NCBI RefSeq assembly: GCF_051433165.1
Contig: NZ_JBHMFS010000015.1
Span: forward strand, 1-64,000
Origin: Falsiroseomonas sp051433165
Lineage (GTDB): Bacteria; Pseudomonadota; Alphaproteobacteria; Acetobacterales; Acetobacteraceae
Reading direction: 5' to 3'
Length of the DNA stretch: 64,000 nucleotides
Each line of letters opens with the position of its first letter. Positions within the stretch are counted from its first letter, which is position 1. The notes under the pieces were generated by a model. It did no database searches, had not been told where the DNA came from, and worked only from the letters and a program-made list of their open reading frames with translations. Of this stretch, positions 24,800-33,199 are shown piece by piece. A program made the translations under genes and the position numbers.

Positions 24800-25606
24800 T
24801 CAGCGGCCCTTGAACTGGGGCGGCCGCTTTTCCATGAAGGCGCGGCGGCCTTCCACATAGTCCTCGCTGGCGAAGCAGGCCTTGACCATGGCGTCGCAGG
24901 CGGCCTCGTTGGCCTCGCCGCGATCCTTCAGCGCCTGGCCGATGATGAACTTCGCGCTGCCCACCGTCAGCGGCGCATTGCCGGCGATGGTTTTGGCGTA
25001 GTCCGTCACGAAGGCCTCGAGCTGGTCGTTCGGCACCACGCGGTTCACCAGGCCCATCACGCGCGCATCCTCGGAGGACCACTTCTTCGCTGTGAAGAAG
25101 ATCTCCTTGGCGAAGGACGGGCCGACCAGATCGACCAGCTTGCGGAGGCCATGCAGCGGATAGCCAAGGCCGAGCTTGGCCGCCGGCACGCCGAAGCTCG
25201 CGCTCTCGCCGCAGATGCGCATGTCGCAGCACACGGCGAGCGCGGTGCCGCCGCCGATGCAATGGCCCTGGATCATGGCGATGGTGGGCTTCGGGCAGTC
25301 ATAGACCGCGTCATAGGCGCGCGCGGTCTGCGCCTGGTAGGCGGCCACCGCGGCCTCCCCGCTGCGCTCGGATTCGAACTTCGAGATGTCGGCACCGGAG
25401 ACGAAGGCGCGGCCGCCCGCGCCGGTCAGCACCACCACGCGCACCGCCGGATCGGCGGTGTAGTCGGCCATGATCCGTTCCAGCGCTTCCCACATCTCCA
25501 TCGAGACGGCGTTGTGCCGCTCCGGGTTGTTGAAGGTCACCCAGCCGATGCCGTCCGCCTTGCGGGCCAGCATCTTCTCCGAACCCGTCACGATCATGCC
25601 GTCCAT
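24800..25606 (-). CDS. Enoyl-CoA hydratase/isomerase family protein
   Basis: 268 residues. GAAGGAG lies 8 bases before the ATG at 25606. The crotonase fold is plain: TFNNPERHNAVSMEMWEAL, oxyanion-hole segments AFVSGADISKFE and IQGHCIGGGTALAVCCDMRI, then ASFGVPAAKLGLGYPLHGLRKLVDLVG and the C-terminal FASEDYVEGRRAFMEKRPPQFKG. At the position of the general-base glutamate, where E-x-L-G-x is usual, GVPAAKLGLGYPLHG carries A-K-L-G, so hydration by the classical two-glutamate mechanism is doubtful. It lies 13 bases after the CoA-transferase gene. Confidence 0.9.
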   Translation of the reverse strand: MDGMIVTGSEKMLARKADGIGWVTFNNPERHNAVSMEMWEALERIMADYTADPAVRVVVLTGAGGRAFVSGADISKFESERSGEAAVAAYQAQTARAYDAVYDCPKPTIAMIQGHCIGGGTALAVCCDMRICGESASFGVPAAKLGLGYPLHGLRKLVDLVGPSFAKEIFFTAKKWSSEDARVMGLVNRVVPNDQLEAFVTDYAKTIAGNAPLTVGSAKFIIGQALKDRGEANEAACDAMVKACFASEDYVEGRRAFMEKRPPQFKGR

Positions 25607-25619
25607 CTTACCTGCTCCT

Positions 25620-26849
25620 TCAAACCACGTGGCGGGCGCGGAGGTCGGCGATGGTCGCCGCATCCAGGCCGAGACCGGCCAGCACTTCATCCGTGTGCTC
25701 GCCGATCGCCGGCGGATGCGTCACGATGTTCGACGGCGTGCGGGACATGTCGATCGGCTGGCCGACATAGGCGACCTCGCCGCGATTGCCGCCATTCAGG
25801 GTTTTCGCGATGCCGAGATGCTGCACCTGCGGGTCCGCGAAGACCTCATCCACCTTGTAGATCGGGCCGCAGGGCACGCCCTGGTCGTTCAACGCCTCGA
25901 CCCAATACGCGGAGGTGTTGGTGACGGTGACGGATTCGATGCCCTCGTTCAGCACGTCGCGGTTCTTGCTGCGGGCGTCGCCGCTGACGAACCGCTCATC
26001 CTTCACCCATTCCGGCTTGCCGAAGGCCTGGCAGCACCGCTCCCAGATCCGCTGGCCGGTGGCGGCGATGTTGATGTAGCCGTCGCTGGTCTTGAAGACG
26101 CCGGTGGGAATGCTGGTCGGGTGGTTGTTGCCCGCCTGCTTCGGCACCTCGCCCTGCATCAGCCAGCGGCTGGCCTGGAAATCCAGCATGAAGATCTGCG
26201 CCTGCAACAGGCTGGTCTGCACCCACTGGCCCTTGCCCGAAACCTCCCGCTCCAGCAGCGCGATCATGATGCCCTGGGCGGCGAACAGCCCGGCGGTCAG
26301 GTCCGCGATCGGGATGCCGACGCGCACCGGACCCTGGCCCGGCAGGCCGGTGATGGACATCAGCCCGCCCATGCCCTGCGCGATCTGGTCGAAGCCCGGA
26401 CGGCCGGCATAAGGGCCATCCTGGCCGAAGCCGGAAATGCTGGCATAGACCAGCTTCGGGTTCACCGCGGACAGCGCTTCATAGTCGATGCCGAGGCGCG
26501 TCTTCACGTCGGGGCGGAAATTTTCCACCACCACATCGGCCTTTTCGACCAGCTTCTTCAGCAGCGCGACGCCGTCCTTGTCCTTCAGGTTCAGCGTCAT
26601 GCCGCGCTTGTTGCGGTGCAGGTTCTGGAAGTCGGAGCCCATGCGCGGGCCACCCATCGGGTCGCCCTGGTCCAGCCCTTCCGGCATCTCGATCTTGATG
26701 ACGTTGGCGCCCCAATCGGCCAACTGCCGCACGCAGGTCGGGCCCGAGCGCACGCGCGTCAGGTCGAGGACGGTGAAGCGGGACAGGGCGGTCGATGCCT
26801 GGGGCATCGCGGACGATGATGCCTGGGGCATCGCATCGGTGGGGGCCAT
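25620..26849 (-). CDS. CaiB/BaiF family CoA-transferase
   Basis: 409 residues from the ATG at 26849, which has GAAGGAG upstream. Family III CoA-transferases move CoA between acyl-CoA and a free acid. Seen: LDLTRVRSGPTCVRQLADWGANVIKIEMPE, DFQNLHRNKRGMTLNLKD, VVENFRPDVKTRLGIDYEAL, VYASISGFGQDGPYAGRPGFDQIAQGMGGLMSITG. The first 20 residues contain a duplicated AMPQAS encoded by a 17-base direct repeat. First gene of a leftward operon (CoA-transferase, hydratase, Bug protein, MmgE/PrpD, monooxygenase, racemase-like), divergent from a GntR regulator 92 bases away. Confidence 0.92.
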   Translation of the reverse strand: MAPTDAMPQASSSAMPQASTALSRFTVLDLTRVRSGPTCVRQLADWGANVIKIEMPEGLDQGDPMGGPRMGSDFQNLHRNKRGMTLNLKDKDGVALLKKLVEKADVVVENFRPDVKTRLGIDYEALSAVNPKLVYASISGFGQDGPYAGRPGFDQIAQGMGGLMSITGLPGQGPVRVGIPIADLTAGLFAAQGIMIALLEREVSGKGQWVQTSLLQAQIFMLDFQASRWLMQGEVPKQAGNNHPTSIPTGVFKTSDGYINIAATGQRIWERCCQAFGKPEWVKDERFVSGDARSKNRDVLNEGIESVTVTNTSAYWVEALNDQGVPCGPIYKVDEVFADPQVQHLGIAKTLNGGNRGEVAYVGQPIDMSRTPSNIVTHPPAIGEHTDEVLAGLGLDAATIADLRARHVV

Positions 26850-26941
26850 GGCGTTTCTCCTTCGGTCAGGCAATGTCTAGCATCAGCCTTGCCCGCGGCA
26901 AACTGTTGACAGCCTGCACTTGCCAAAGCCAGTTTTCGAGA

Positions 26942-27691
26942 ATGGAGGAAGACCCCATCCAGCCCGAATCCCCGCCCACGGCGCTCGACATCGTGCGGAC
27001 GCGCTCGCTCGCCTCCCTGGTTTCGCAGGAACTGGAGGCGATGATCCTCTCGGGCGCCCTGCCGGCCGGGGAAAGGCTGAACGAACAGCAGCTTGCGCTG
27101 CGCCTCGGCGTCTCCCGCGGCCCGGTGCGCGAAGCGGTGCGCGGGCTGGAACGTTCCGGCCTCGTGGTTTCCGTCCGCAACCAAGGCAGCTACGTCCGCA
27201 GCGTCAGCGCGACGGAGGCGCTGGAGATCTATGACCTGCGCGCGGCGCTGACCGGCTTGGCCTGTGCCCGCCTGGCCGGCACGGCAACGCCGGCGAAATT
27301 GGCGGAGCTGGGCGCGCTGGTGCAGCGGATGGAGGCGGCCTGGGCCGCCGATGCCGCCACCGAATACTACGCCGCCAACCTCGATTTCCACGCAGCGCTG
27401 CTGCAGGGCGGCGGCCCGCGTGGGCAGCGTCTGTACGAGGACCTCGGCAACGAGCTGCATCTGTTCCGCCGCCGCGCGCTGGTGGAGCCGGAGAACATGC
27501 GGGAGAGCAACGCGGAACACGCTGCCATCCTGGCCGCCATAGCGGCGGGCGATGCGATGGCCGCCCGCACGGCGGGGGAGGCGCATATCGCCGGCGGCAA
27601 GCGCCGCTTCCAATCCACCGATGCCAGCGGACCTGCCGCCCTGGCGCAGGCGGCGCCCAGCACCCGCCGCCGGGCGCGGCGCTCGGCCTGA
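26942..27691 (+). CDS. GntR family transcriptional regulator (FCD subfamily)
   Basis: 249 residues from the ATG at 26942 (MEEDPIQPESPP). Winged helix-turn-helix: LNEQQLALRLGVSRGPVREAVRGLERSGLVVSVRNQGSYV (about 45-85). FCD effector domain: EIYDLRAALTGLACARLAG to HAAILAAIAAGDAMAARTAGEAHI, with the metal or ligand histidines in NLDFHAALL and ESNAEHAAIL. It is divergent from the CoA-transferase gene with only 92 bases between the starts, so it most likely controls the catabolic operon at 20617-26849. The last 25 residues are a basic, alanine-rich tail. Confidence 0.92.
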   Translation: MEEDPIQPESPPTALDIVRTRSLASLVSQELEAMILSGALPAGERLNEQQLALRLGVSRGPVREAVRGLERSGLVVSVRNQGSYVRSVSATEALEIYDLRAALTGLACARLAGTATPAKLAELGALVQRMEAAWAADAATEYYAANLDFHAALLQGGGPRGQRLYEDLGNELHLFRRRALVEPENMRESNAEHAAILAAIAAGDAMAARTAGEAHIAGGKRRFQSTDASGPAALAQAAPSTRRRARRSA

Positions 27692-27795
27692 GGGGGCCGG
27701 CTGCACCACCACTGCTCGTCGCCGGGGTGTTGTCGCAAGCCCCGATCCCTGCCTACTGTGTCGACGCTGGCAGACTTCAATGAGGCAGAAAAAAA

Positions 27796-28818
27796 ATGAA
27801 CGAATTCACCCTGACGCGGCGCGGCCTTGGCCTCGCTGCCGCCGGCGCGGCCCTGGTGCCCGGCCTGGCATCCGCCCAGGCGCCGCAATTCTTCCGCATC
27901 GGCACCGGCTCGGCCGGCGGCACCTACTATCCGATCGGCGGCATCATCGCGAACGCGATCTCCTGCCCCCCGGGCGCGCCCTGCAACGCGGCTGGTGCGA
28001 CCGATGGCGTGCCCGGCATGGTCGCCGTTGCGGTGGCAACGCAAGGCAGCGTGCAGAACGTCAACCTGATTCAGTCCGGCAATGCCGAGGCCGGCTTCAC
28101 CCAGTCCGACGTCGCGCATTGGTCCTTCACCGGTACCGGGCTGTTCGAGGGCCGTCCGAAGGTGGACCGGCTGCGCTTCGTGGCCCACCTGTTCCCGGAA
28201 CACATCCACGCCGTGGTGCGCCGTGACAGCACCATCCGCAGCTTCTCCGACCTGTCCGGCAAGCGCATCGCCATCGGCCTGCAGGCCAGCGGCGCGCGCA
28301 TCGGCGCGGAGATGATCCTGGAGGCCAATGGCCTGCGCGCGGGCCGCGAATACACCGCGGAATTCCTGAACCAGGCGCAGGGGACGGAGCGGATGCAGGA
28401 CCGTGGCCTGGACGCGACGTTCACCGTGGTCGGCTACCCCGCCGCCGCCTTCACCGAATTCTGCAGCCGCGCCGGCTGCCGCATCCTGCCGATCACCGGC
28501 TCCGAGGCGCAGAAGGTGATCGAGCGCGCGCCCTTCTACGGCACCGGCACCATCCCGCGCACCGCCTATGAGGGCCTGGAAGCCGACATCCCGACCCTGA
28601 CCGTCGGCGCCGTGCTCGCGGTGCGCGATACGGTGCCGGAGGAGACGGTCTACGCCATCACCCGCGCGCTGTGGTCGAACACCACCCGCGGCCTGCTGGA
28701 CCGTGGCCACGCCAAGGGCCGCGAGATCGTCAAGGAAGGCGCGCTGACCGGCCGCGGCGTTGTGCCGTTCCACCCGGGCGCCGAGCGCTACTACCGCGAA
28801 CACAACATCCTGCGCTGA
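27796..28818 (+). CDS. TAXI-type TRAP transporter solute-binding protein
   Basis: 340 residues. A signal peptide with twin-arginine flavour (LTRRGLGLAAAGAALVPGLASAQA) is followed by FRIGTGSAGGTYYPIGGIIANAIS, the mark of TAXI receptors. Further family parts: SVQNVNLIQSGNAEAGFTQSDVA, LRFVAHLFPEHIHAVVRRDS, GKRIAIGLQASGARIGAEMIL. Four cysteines occur, two in SCPPGAPC near the start and two in FCSRAGC; a disulfide is possible. The fused TRAP permease follows after 95 bases that hold a strong hairpin, which probably lowers permease expression relative to the receptor. The ligand is likely a carboxylate. Confidence 0.93.
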   Translation: MNEFTLTRRGLGLAAAGAALVPGLASAQAPQFFRIGTGSAGGTYYPIGGIIANAISCPPGAPCNAAGATDGVPGMVAVAVATQGSVQNVNLIQSGNAEAGFTQSDVAHWSFTGTGLFEGRPKVDRLRFVAHLFPEHIHAVVRRDSTIRSFSDLSGKRIAIGLQASGARIGAEMILEANGLRAGREYTAEFLNQAQGTERMQDRGLDATFTVVGYPAAAFTEFCSRAGCRILPITGSEAQKVIERAPFYGTGTIPRTAYEGLEADIPTLTVGAVLAVRDTVPEETVYAITRALWSNTTRGLLDRGHAKGREIVKEGALTGRGVVPFHPGAERYYREHNILR

Positions 28819-28840
28819 TCCGCGCCGGCTGAGCCTACCC

Positions 28841-28873
28841 CGCCCGGCCCGCGCGCAAGCGTCGGGCCGGGCG
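28841..28873 (+). terminator. Hairpin between TAXI receptor and TRAP permease genes
   Basis: CGCCCGGCCCG (28841-28851) and CGGGCCGGGCG (28863-28873) form a perfect 11-bp GC-rich stem with an 11-base loop, followed by CTGCGTTTT. This fits an intrinsic terminator or attenuator with a short T tract at 28879-28882. Since the permease gene lies 40 bases further in the same direction, partial readthrough is expected. Confidence 0.6.
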
Positions 28874-28913
28874 CTGCGTTTTGACTGATTTCTTGTAGCC
28901 CGAGGCCCCGACA

Positions 28914-30947
28914 ATGAGCGGTCATCAACCCGCGCCCAACAAGCTTGACCTGGAAGCCGCGGCGCGGCTGGAGAAGGAGGTCGATACCGAACTGCGGTTC
29001 CGCGACCTGAAGGGCTTCACCGCCGGCCTGGTCTCCGTCTCGCTCGTCGCGCTGTCTGTCTTCCACTATTACACTGCGGGCTTCGGCATCCTGACCGAGC
29101 ATTGGCACAAGGCCATCCATCTGGCCGCCGTGCTCAGCCTGATCTTCCTGCTGTTCCCGGGCGGCCTGATGTCCGTGGGTCCGCGCATCGGTGGCGTGCC
29201 GGTGCTGGACTGGATTTTTGCCGGATTGATCATCGCGGCCACGGTCTATCTGCCGCTGATCTTCGACGACCTGACCTTCCGCATCGGCAACCCATCCGAG
29301 ACGGATGTGGTGATGGGCACCATCATGGTGGTGCTGGTGCTGGAGGCGACGCGGCGCGCGATGGGGCCGATCCTGCCCATCATCGTCTGCGTCTTCATCG
29401 CCTATGCGCTGTGGGGCAACCACCTGTCCGGCGTGCTGGCGCATCCCGGCTCCGACTGGTCCGGCTTCGTCAACCATGTGTACCTGACCGGCGAGGGCAT
29501 CTTCGGCATCCCGGCCAAGGTGGTCGCCACCTTCGTCTTCCACTTCGTGCTGTTCGGCGTGATCGCGACAAGGATGGGCCTCGGCCAGTTCTTCATCGAC
29601 CTCGCCAGCGTGGTGGCCGGGCGCTATCCGGGCGGGCCGGCCAAGGTGGCGGTGCTGGCATCGGCCATGTTCGGCTCGATCAGCGGGTCCTCCATCGCCA
29701 ACACCGTCACCACCGGGTCGCTGACCATCCCGGCCATGAAGAAGATTGGCTACAAGCCGCATTTCGCCGGCGCCGTGGAAGCCGCGGCCAGCGCGGGCGG
29801 GCAGATCACGCCACCGATCATGGGGGCTGCCGCCTTCGTCATGATCGAGTTCCTGGAAATCCCGCTGACCACGCTGCTGATCGCGGCCGCGGTGCCGGCG
29901 GCGATGCATTTCTGGGGCGTCTTCGTGCAGGTGCATTTCGAGGCCAAGCGCCTGGGCCTGCGTGGCATGACGGAGGAGGAGATCCCGAAGCTGTGGCCGA
30001 CGGTGCGCGATGGCTGGCCCACCGTGATTCCGCTGGTCGCGCTGGTCTGGGTGATCGTCGATGGCTACACGCCCTATCTGGCGGCCTTCGTCGGCATCAC
30101 ACTGTGCGTCATCGTGGGCTTCCTCAACCCGCGCAACCGGCTGACGTTGCGCGACCTGTGGGACGCGCTGGACATGGGCGCGCGCTATGCGCTGGCGGTC
30201 GGTGCGGCGGCGGCGGCGGTCGGCATGGTGGTGGGCGTGGTGACGCTGACCGGTGCCGGCTTCCGCGTCGGCTTCATCGTGACGCAGGCCGCCGCCAGCA
30301 CCGCGCAGTGGTTTGTGCCCCTGCTCGACATCCTGCCCGAGGGCTTCGGCAGCCTGGCGGGGCTGACGCTGTTCCTGACACTGCTGTTCGTGGCGATGAT
30401 CTGCATCGTCATGGGCGCGGGCATCCCGACCACGGCGCTGTACATCGTGCTGGCGGCGATCGCGGCGCCGGCCGTGATCCAGCTCGGCGTGCCGCCTTTG
30501 GCGGCGCATCTGTTCATCCTGTACTACGGGATTCTCGCGGACCTCACGCCCCCGGTCTGCGTCGCGGCCTATGCCGCGGCGGGTATTGCGGGATCGAACC
30601 CCTTCCGCACCGGGCTGACGGCGTTCCGGCTGGGGGCTGCCAAGGCCACCGTGCCCTTCGTCTTCGCCTATGCGCCGGTGATGCTGATCATGGTGGATGA
30701 CTTCACCCTGGGCAGCTTCCTGTTCGTCACCATCACCTGCGCGCTCGGCGTGCTGGTGCTGGGCATCGGCCTGACCGGCTACGCCTTCACCCATATGGGC
30801 ATCGGGTCGCAGATCGGCCTGGTGCTGGCGGCGCTGATGACGATCACGCCGAACGGGCCGCTGACGATGGTGGGTGTGGCCATCGCCGTGCCGATCTTCG
30901 TCTGGAATTTCTTGCGTAGTCGGCGGGAAAGGGCGGCGCTGGCCTGA
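28914..30947 (+). CDS. TRAP transporter fused permease (4TM/12TM)
   Basis: 677 residues, fusing the small DctQ-like and large DctM-like subunits, the form usual with TAXI receptors. After an acidic cytoplasmic start come four N-terminal membrane helices (about 40-180) and about twelve more from 190 to 665. The DctM core is recognised in MFGSISGSSIANTVTTGSLTIPAMKKIGYKPHFAGAVEAAASAGGQITPPIMGAAAFVM, and in the second repeat GAGIPTTALYIVLAAIAAPAVIQLGVPPLAAHLFILYYGILADLTPPVCVAAYAAAGIAG (cited in parts). Sodium-coupled uptake of an organic acid is known for the family. Confidence 0.94.
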   Translation: MSGHQPAPNKLDLEAAARLEKEVDTELRFRDLKGFTAGLVSVSLVALSVFHYYTAGFGILTEHWHKAIHLAAVLSLIFLLFPGGLMSVGPRIGGVPVLDWIFAGLIIAATVYLPLIFDDLTFRIGNPSETDVVMGTIMVVLVLEATRRAMGPILPIIVCVFIAYALWGNHLSGVLAHPGSDWSGFVNHVYLTGEGIFGIPAKVVATFVFHFVLFGVIATRMGLGQFFIDLASVVAGRYPGGPAKVAVLASAMFGSISGSSIANTVTTGSLTIPAMKKIGYKPHFAGAVEAAASAGGQITPPIMGAAAFVMIEFLEIPLTTLLIAAAVPAAMHFWGVFVQVHFEAKRLGLRGMTEEEIPKLWPTVRDGWPTVIPLVALVWVIVDGYTPYLAAFVGITLCVIVGFLNPRNRLTLRDLWDALDMGARYALAVGAAAAAVGMVVGVVTLTGAGFRVGFIVTQAAASTAQWFVPLLDILPEGFGSLAGLTLFLTLLFVAMICIVMGAGIPTTALYIVLAAIAAPAVIQLGVPPLAAHLFILYYGILADLTPPVCVAAYAAAGIAGSNPFRTGLTAFRLGAAKATVPFVFAYAPVMLIMVDDFTLGSFLFVTITCALGVLVLGIGLTGYAFTHMGIGSQIGLVLAALMTITPNGPLTMVGVAIAVPIFVWNFLRSRRERAALA

Positions 30948-30975
30948 ACGGGCTGGCGCCGGGTTCCAGGGCGCC

Positions 30976-31019
30976 GGGTCAGACCGTCACAGGTTCAGAC
31001 CGTCACGGGTTCAGATCGG
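30976..31019. repeat. 16-bp tandem repeat at the 3' end of the SDR gene
   Basis: Units GGGTCAGACCGTCACA (30976-30991) and GGTTCAGACCGTCACG (30992-31007) are followed by a partial third copy GGTTCAGATCGG. The stop codon of the leftward SDR gene (31011-31013) lies in the third copy. Such short arrays are prone to slippage and could change the end of the protein. Confidence 0.6.
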
Positions 31020-31733
31020 CGCCAGCCCCACCGTCAGCCCGCCGCACACATACAGCACCTGGCCGGTGACGAAGCCGCTGCGCCCGTCCAGGAAGAACTG
31101 CACGCCATTGGCCACATCCTCCGGCGTGCCGAGCCGCTTCACCGGCACCCCCTCGATGATCGCCCGCGTGCGCGGGCTGTTGTCCGGATTGGCGCGCTTG
31201 AACAGCTCGGTCGCGATCGGCCCCGGCCCGATGGCGTTCACCGTGATGCCGTCCGCCGCCAGCTCCAGCGCCCAGGTCCGCGCCAGGCCGATCAACCCGG
31301 CCTTGCTGGCGCCATAGGCGGTGCGCAGCTCCTTCCCGAGCGCGGCGCGGGAGGCGATGTTCACGATCCGCCCGAACCCCGCTGCGCGCATCGCCGGCAG
31401 CAGCGTCTGCGCCGAAAGCACGGCGCTGCGGAGGTTCACCTCCATCACCGTCGCCAGATCCTCGACCGAGGTTTCGGCCAGGGAAGCCGGCTTCACCACG
31501 CCCACATTGTTCACCAGCCGCGTCGGCGCGTGGCGTTCGGCCACCTGCGCAAGCACCGCCCGCGTCGCGGCCAGATCGGCGAAGTCGCATTCGAAGAAAT
31601 CCTCCACCGGCAGCGGGGCCTCGGGCGGGCGCAGATCCAGGTTCACCACCCGCCAGCCCGCCTCCGCCGCGCGCTGCGCGATGGCGCGGCCGATGCCGCC
31701 CGAGCCGCCGGTAACCAGGACCGTTTCCGTCAC
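31011..31733 (-). CDS. Short-chain dehydrogenase/reductase
   Basis: 240 residues from a GTG at 31731-31733 (MTETVLVTGGSGGIGRAIAQ) that overlaps the TGA of the upstream hydrolase gene. Classical SDR: cofactor motif TGGSGGIG (8-15), LVNNVGVV, IVNIASRAALGKELRTAYGASKAGLIGL with catalytic Ser, Tyr and Lys, and NAIGPGPIATELF. C-terminal QFFLDGRSGFVTGQVLYVCGG is typical of FabG-like enzymes. D in VVNLDLRPPE after strand 2 suggests NAD(H) preference. Coupled to an alpha/beta hydrolase. Confidence 0.9.
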   Translation of the reverse strand: MTETVLVTGGSGGIGRAIAQRAAEAGWRVVNLDLRPPEAPLPVEDFFECDFADLAATRAVLAQVAERHAPTRLVNNVGVVKPASLAETSVEDLATVMEVNLRSAVLSAQTLLPAMRAAGFGRIVNIASRAALGKELRTAYGASKAGLIGLARTWALELAADGITVNAIGPGPIATELFKRANPDNSPRTRAIIEGVPVKRLGTPEDVANGVQFFLDGRSGFVTGQVLYVCGGLTVGLAPI

Positions 31734-32548
31734 GTGAAGCTTTCCTCCAGCCATCCCGCCAGGCGATCCGCCAGGCGTTCCCAACCCATGTCGAGCATCA
31801 TCGCATGCCCCATGCCATCCAGCAGTGCAAAGGGTGCGGCGTGCCAGGCGGCGGTGCGGACCACGGCATCCGGCGGCACCAGCGGGTCGCGCCTGCCGCC
31901 GAACACCACGGTGGGTTTGCCGAGGCTCCAGGCCGGCGGCACCGGCTGCGGCGCCTGTGCTTCCAGCAGCGCGACGCGGCTTTCACCCCCCATGCGGGAC
32001 AGGTGGTGCAGGGCCAGCGCTTCCGGCATCGCCGGGCCGAACAGCGCGCGGCGCAGCACCGCGGCTTCCGCTGCCGCCCCACCCGGCTCCGTCATCCGCG
32101 CCACGGCGCGCCACAAGGGCGGGTCGGCCATGGCGAGGCGCCAATTCGCCCAGGCCAGCCCCTCCGGCGGGGCCGGGGCCAGCAGAACCTGGCCCGCCAC
32201 CTCCGGCGCATCCAGCACCCGCTGCGCCACCAGCCCGCCCAGCGAATGGCCCACCAGCACCACGCGCCGGTGCAGCGAATCGATGGCCGCGCGGGCATCC
32301 GCGGCGTAATCGGCCAGGCCTGCCGGGGCGCGGTTGCGGAGCGTGGTGAAGCCCGGGGCGAATACCGCGTGGCCCGCCGCCGCCAGCCGCGCGCCGAACC
32401 CCTCCGCCCAGACCCAGGCGCCGCAGGACGCGCCATGCAGCAGCACCAGCGCCGGCGCGCCCGGGCGGGGCGCGGGCGGGTCCCAGGCCAGCATGGTGCC
32501 ACGGGCGAAGTTCAGTTCGAAGGGATCGGGGGCGCGCATCGCTGCCAT
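31730..32548 (-). CDS. Alpha/beta hydrolase
   Basis: About 272 residues from the ATG at 32548 (the ATG at 32539 is also possible). The fold shows ALVLLHGASCGAWVWAEGF (oxyanion HG), nucleophile elbow VLVGHSLGGLVAQ (Ser), acid residue in GGRRDPLVPPDA and histidine in DGMGHAMMLDMGW, so the Ser-Asp-His triad is complete. The closest kin by look are esterases or C-C hydrolases acting on small molecules. It is translationally coupled to the SDR downstream. A much longer in-frame reading to the right runs antisense through tetR and has no coding sense. Confidence 0.88.
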   Translation of the reverse strand: MAAMRAPDPFELNFARGTMLAWDPPAPRPGAPALVLLHGASCGAWVWAEGFGARLAAAGHAVFAPGFTTLRNRAPAGLADYAADARAAIDSLHRRVVLVGHSLGGLVAQRVLDAPEVAGQVLLAPAPPEGLAWANWRLAMADPPLWRAVARMTEPGGAAAEAAVLRRALFGPAMPEALALHHLSRMGGESRVALLEAQAPQPVPPAWSLGKPTVVFGGRRDPLVPPDAVVRTAAWHAAPFALLDGMGHAMMLDMGWERLADRLAGWLEESFT

Positions 32549-32610
32549 GGTGGCAAGGCGTGCTGCCGGCATCAACCTCGGAGCAACTTTCCCCCGAGGC
32601 GGGTTGAAAA

Positions 32611-32624
32611 ACCGTCCGGACGGT
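32611..32624. promoter_or_regulatory. Perfect palindrome, likely TetR operator
   Basis: ACCGTCCGGACGGT is a perfect 14-bp palindrome whose right end is 14 bases before the ATG of the TetR gene at 32639. Sites of the form TACCGT-N-CGGACGGT are typical TetR/AcrR operators. Binding there would block the tetR-devBCA message, giving autoregulation, and could also touch the leftward hydrolase promoter (start at 32548). Confidence 0.7.
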
Positions 32625-32638
32625 ACAGTTAATCCGGA

Positions 32639-33199
32639 ATGGTCGATTCCCACGCCAATTCCCGCACCCGCATCCTCGATGCCGCCGAAGCCATCGTGCA
32701 GGCGCGCGGCGTCCATGCCCTGACGCTGGAAGCGGCGGCGCGCGATGCCGGCATCTCCAAGGGCGGGCTGCTGTACCATTTCGCCTCGAAGGAGGTGCTG
32801 CTCGGCACCATGCTCGGCCGGCTCGCAGCGGTGCTCGAGGCGGATTTCGCCGCCGCCGTCGCCGCCCAGCCGGAAGGCCGCGGCCGCGCCGCCCGCGCCA
32901 TGCTGGCCTGGGCCTTCAACGAACCGGTCGCCGCCTGCGCGCAGCATGACCGCGCCGCGGCGGTCTTCCTGGCCGCCTTCCACCACGACCCGGCGTTGCT
33001 GGACCCGGTGCGCGCCGTCTTCGCCGCGATGCGCGCCGCGATCGCCGTGGATGGGCTGCCGCCGGGGGTTGGCCAGGCCATCATGTGCGCAACGGACGGG
33101 CTGTTCATGGTGCATGTCTTCGGCCTGTATGCGCTGAACACGACCGAACTGGCCGATCTGCGCGTGGCGCTGGAGAGGCTGCTGGAGACCACGCCATGA
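32639..33199 (+). CDS. TetR/AcrR family regulator
   Basis: 186 residues. N-terminal helix-turn-helix: RTRILDAAEAIVQARGVHALTLEAAARDAGISKGGLLYHFASKEVLL (cited from about 8 to 54), the G-x-LYHxFxSKE motif being diagnostic. The remainder is helical, with WAFNEPVAACAQHDRAAAVFLAAFHHDP in the ligand domain resembling TetR_C type regulators of exporters. The stop overlaps the ATG of the next gene (ATGA), so it heads the operon tetR-devB-devC-devA. A perfect palindrome lies just before the start. Confidence 0.92.
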   Translation: MVDSHANSRTRILDAAEAIVQARGVHALTLEAAARDAGISKGGLLYHFASKEVLLGTMLGRLAAVLEADFAAAVAAQPEGRGRAARAMLAWAFNEPVAACAQHDRAAAVFLAAFHHDPALLDPVRAVFAAMRAAIAVDGLPPGVGQAIMCATDGLFMVHVFGLYALNTTELADLRVALERLLETTP

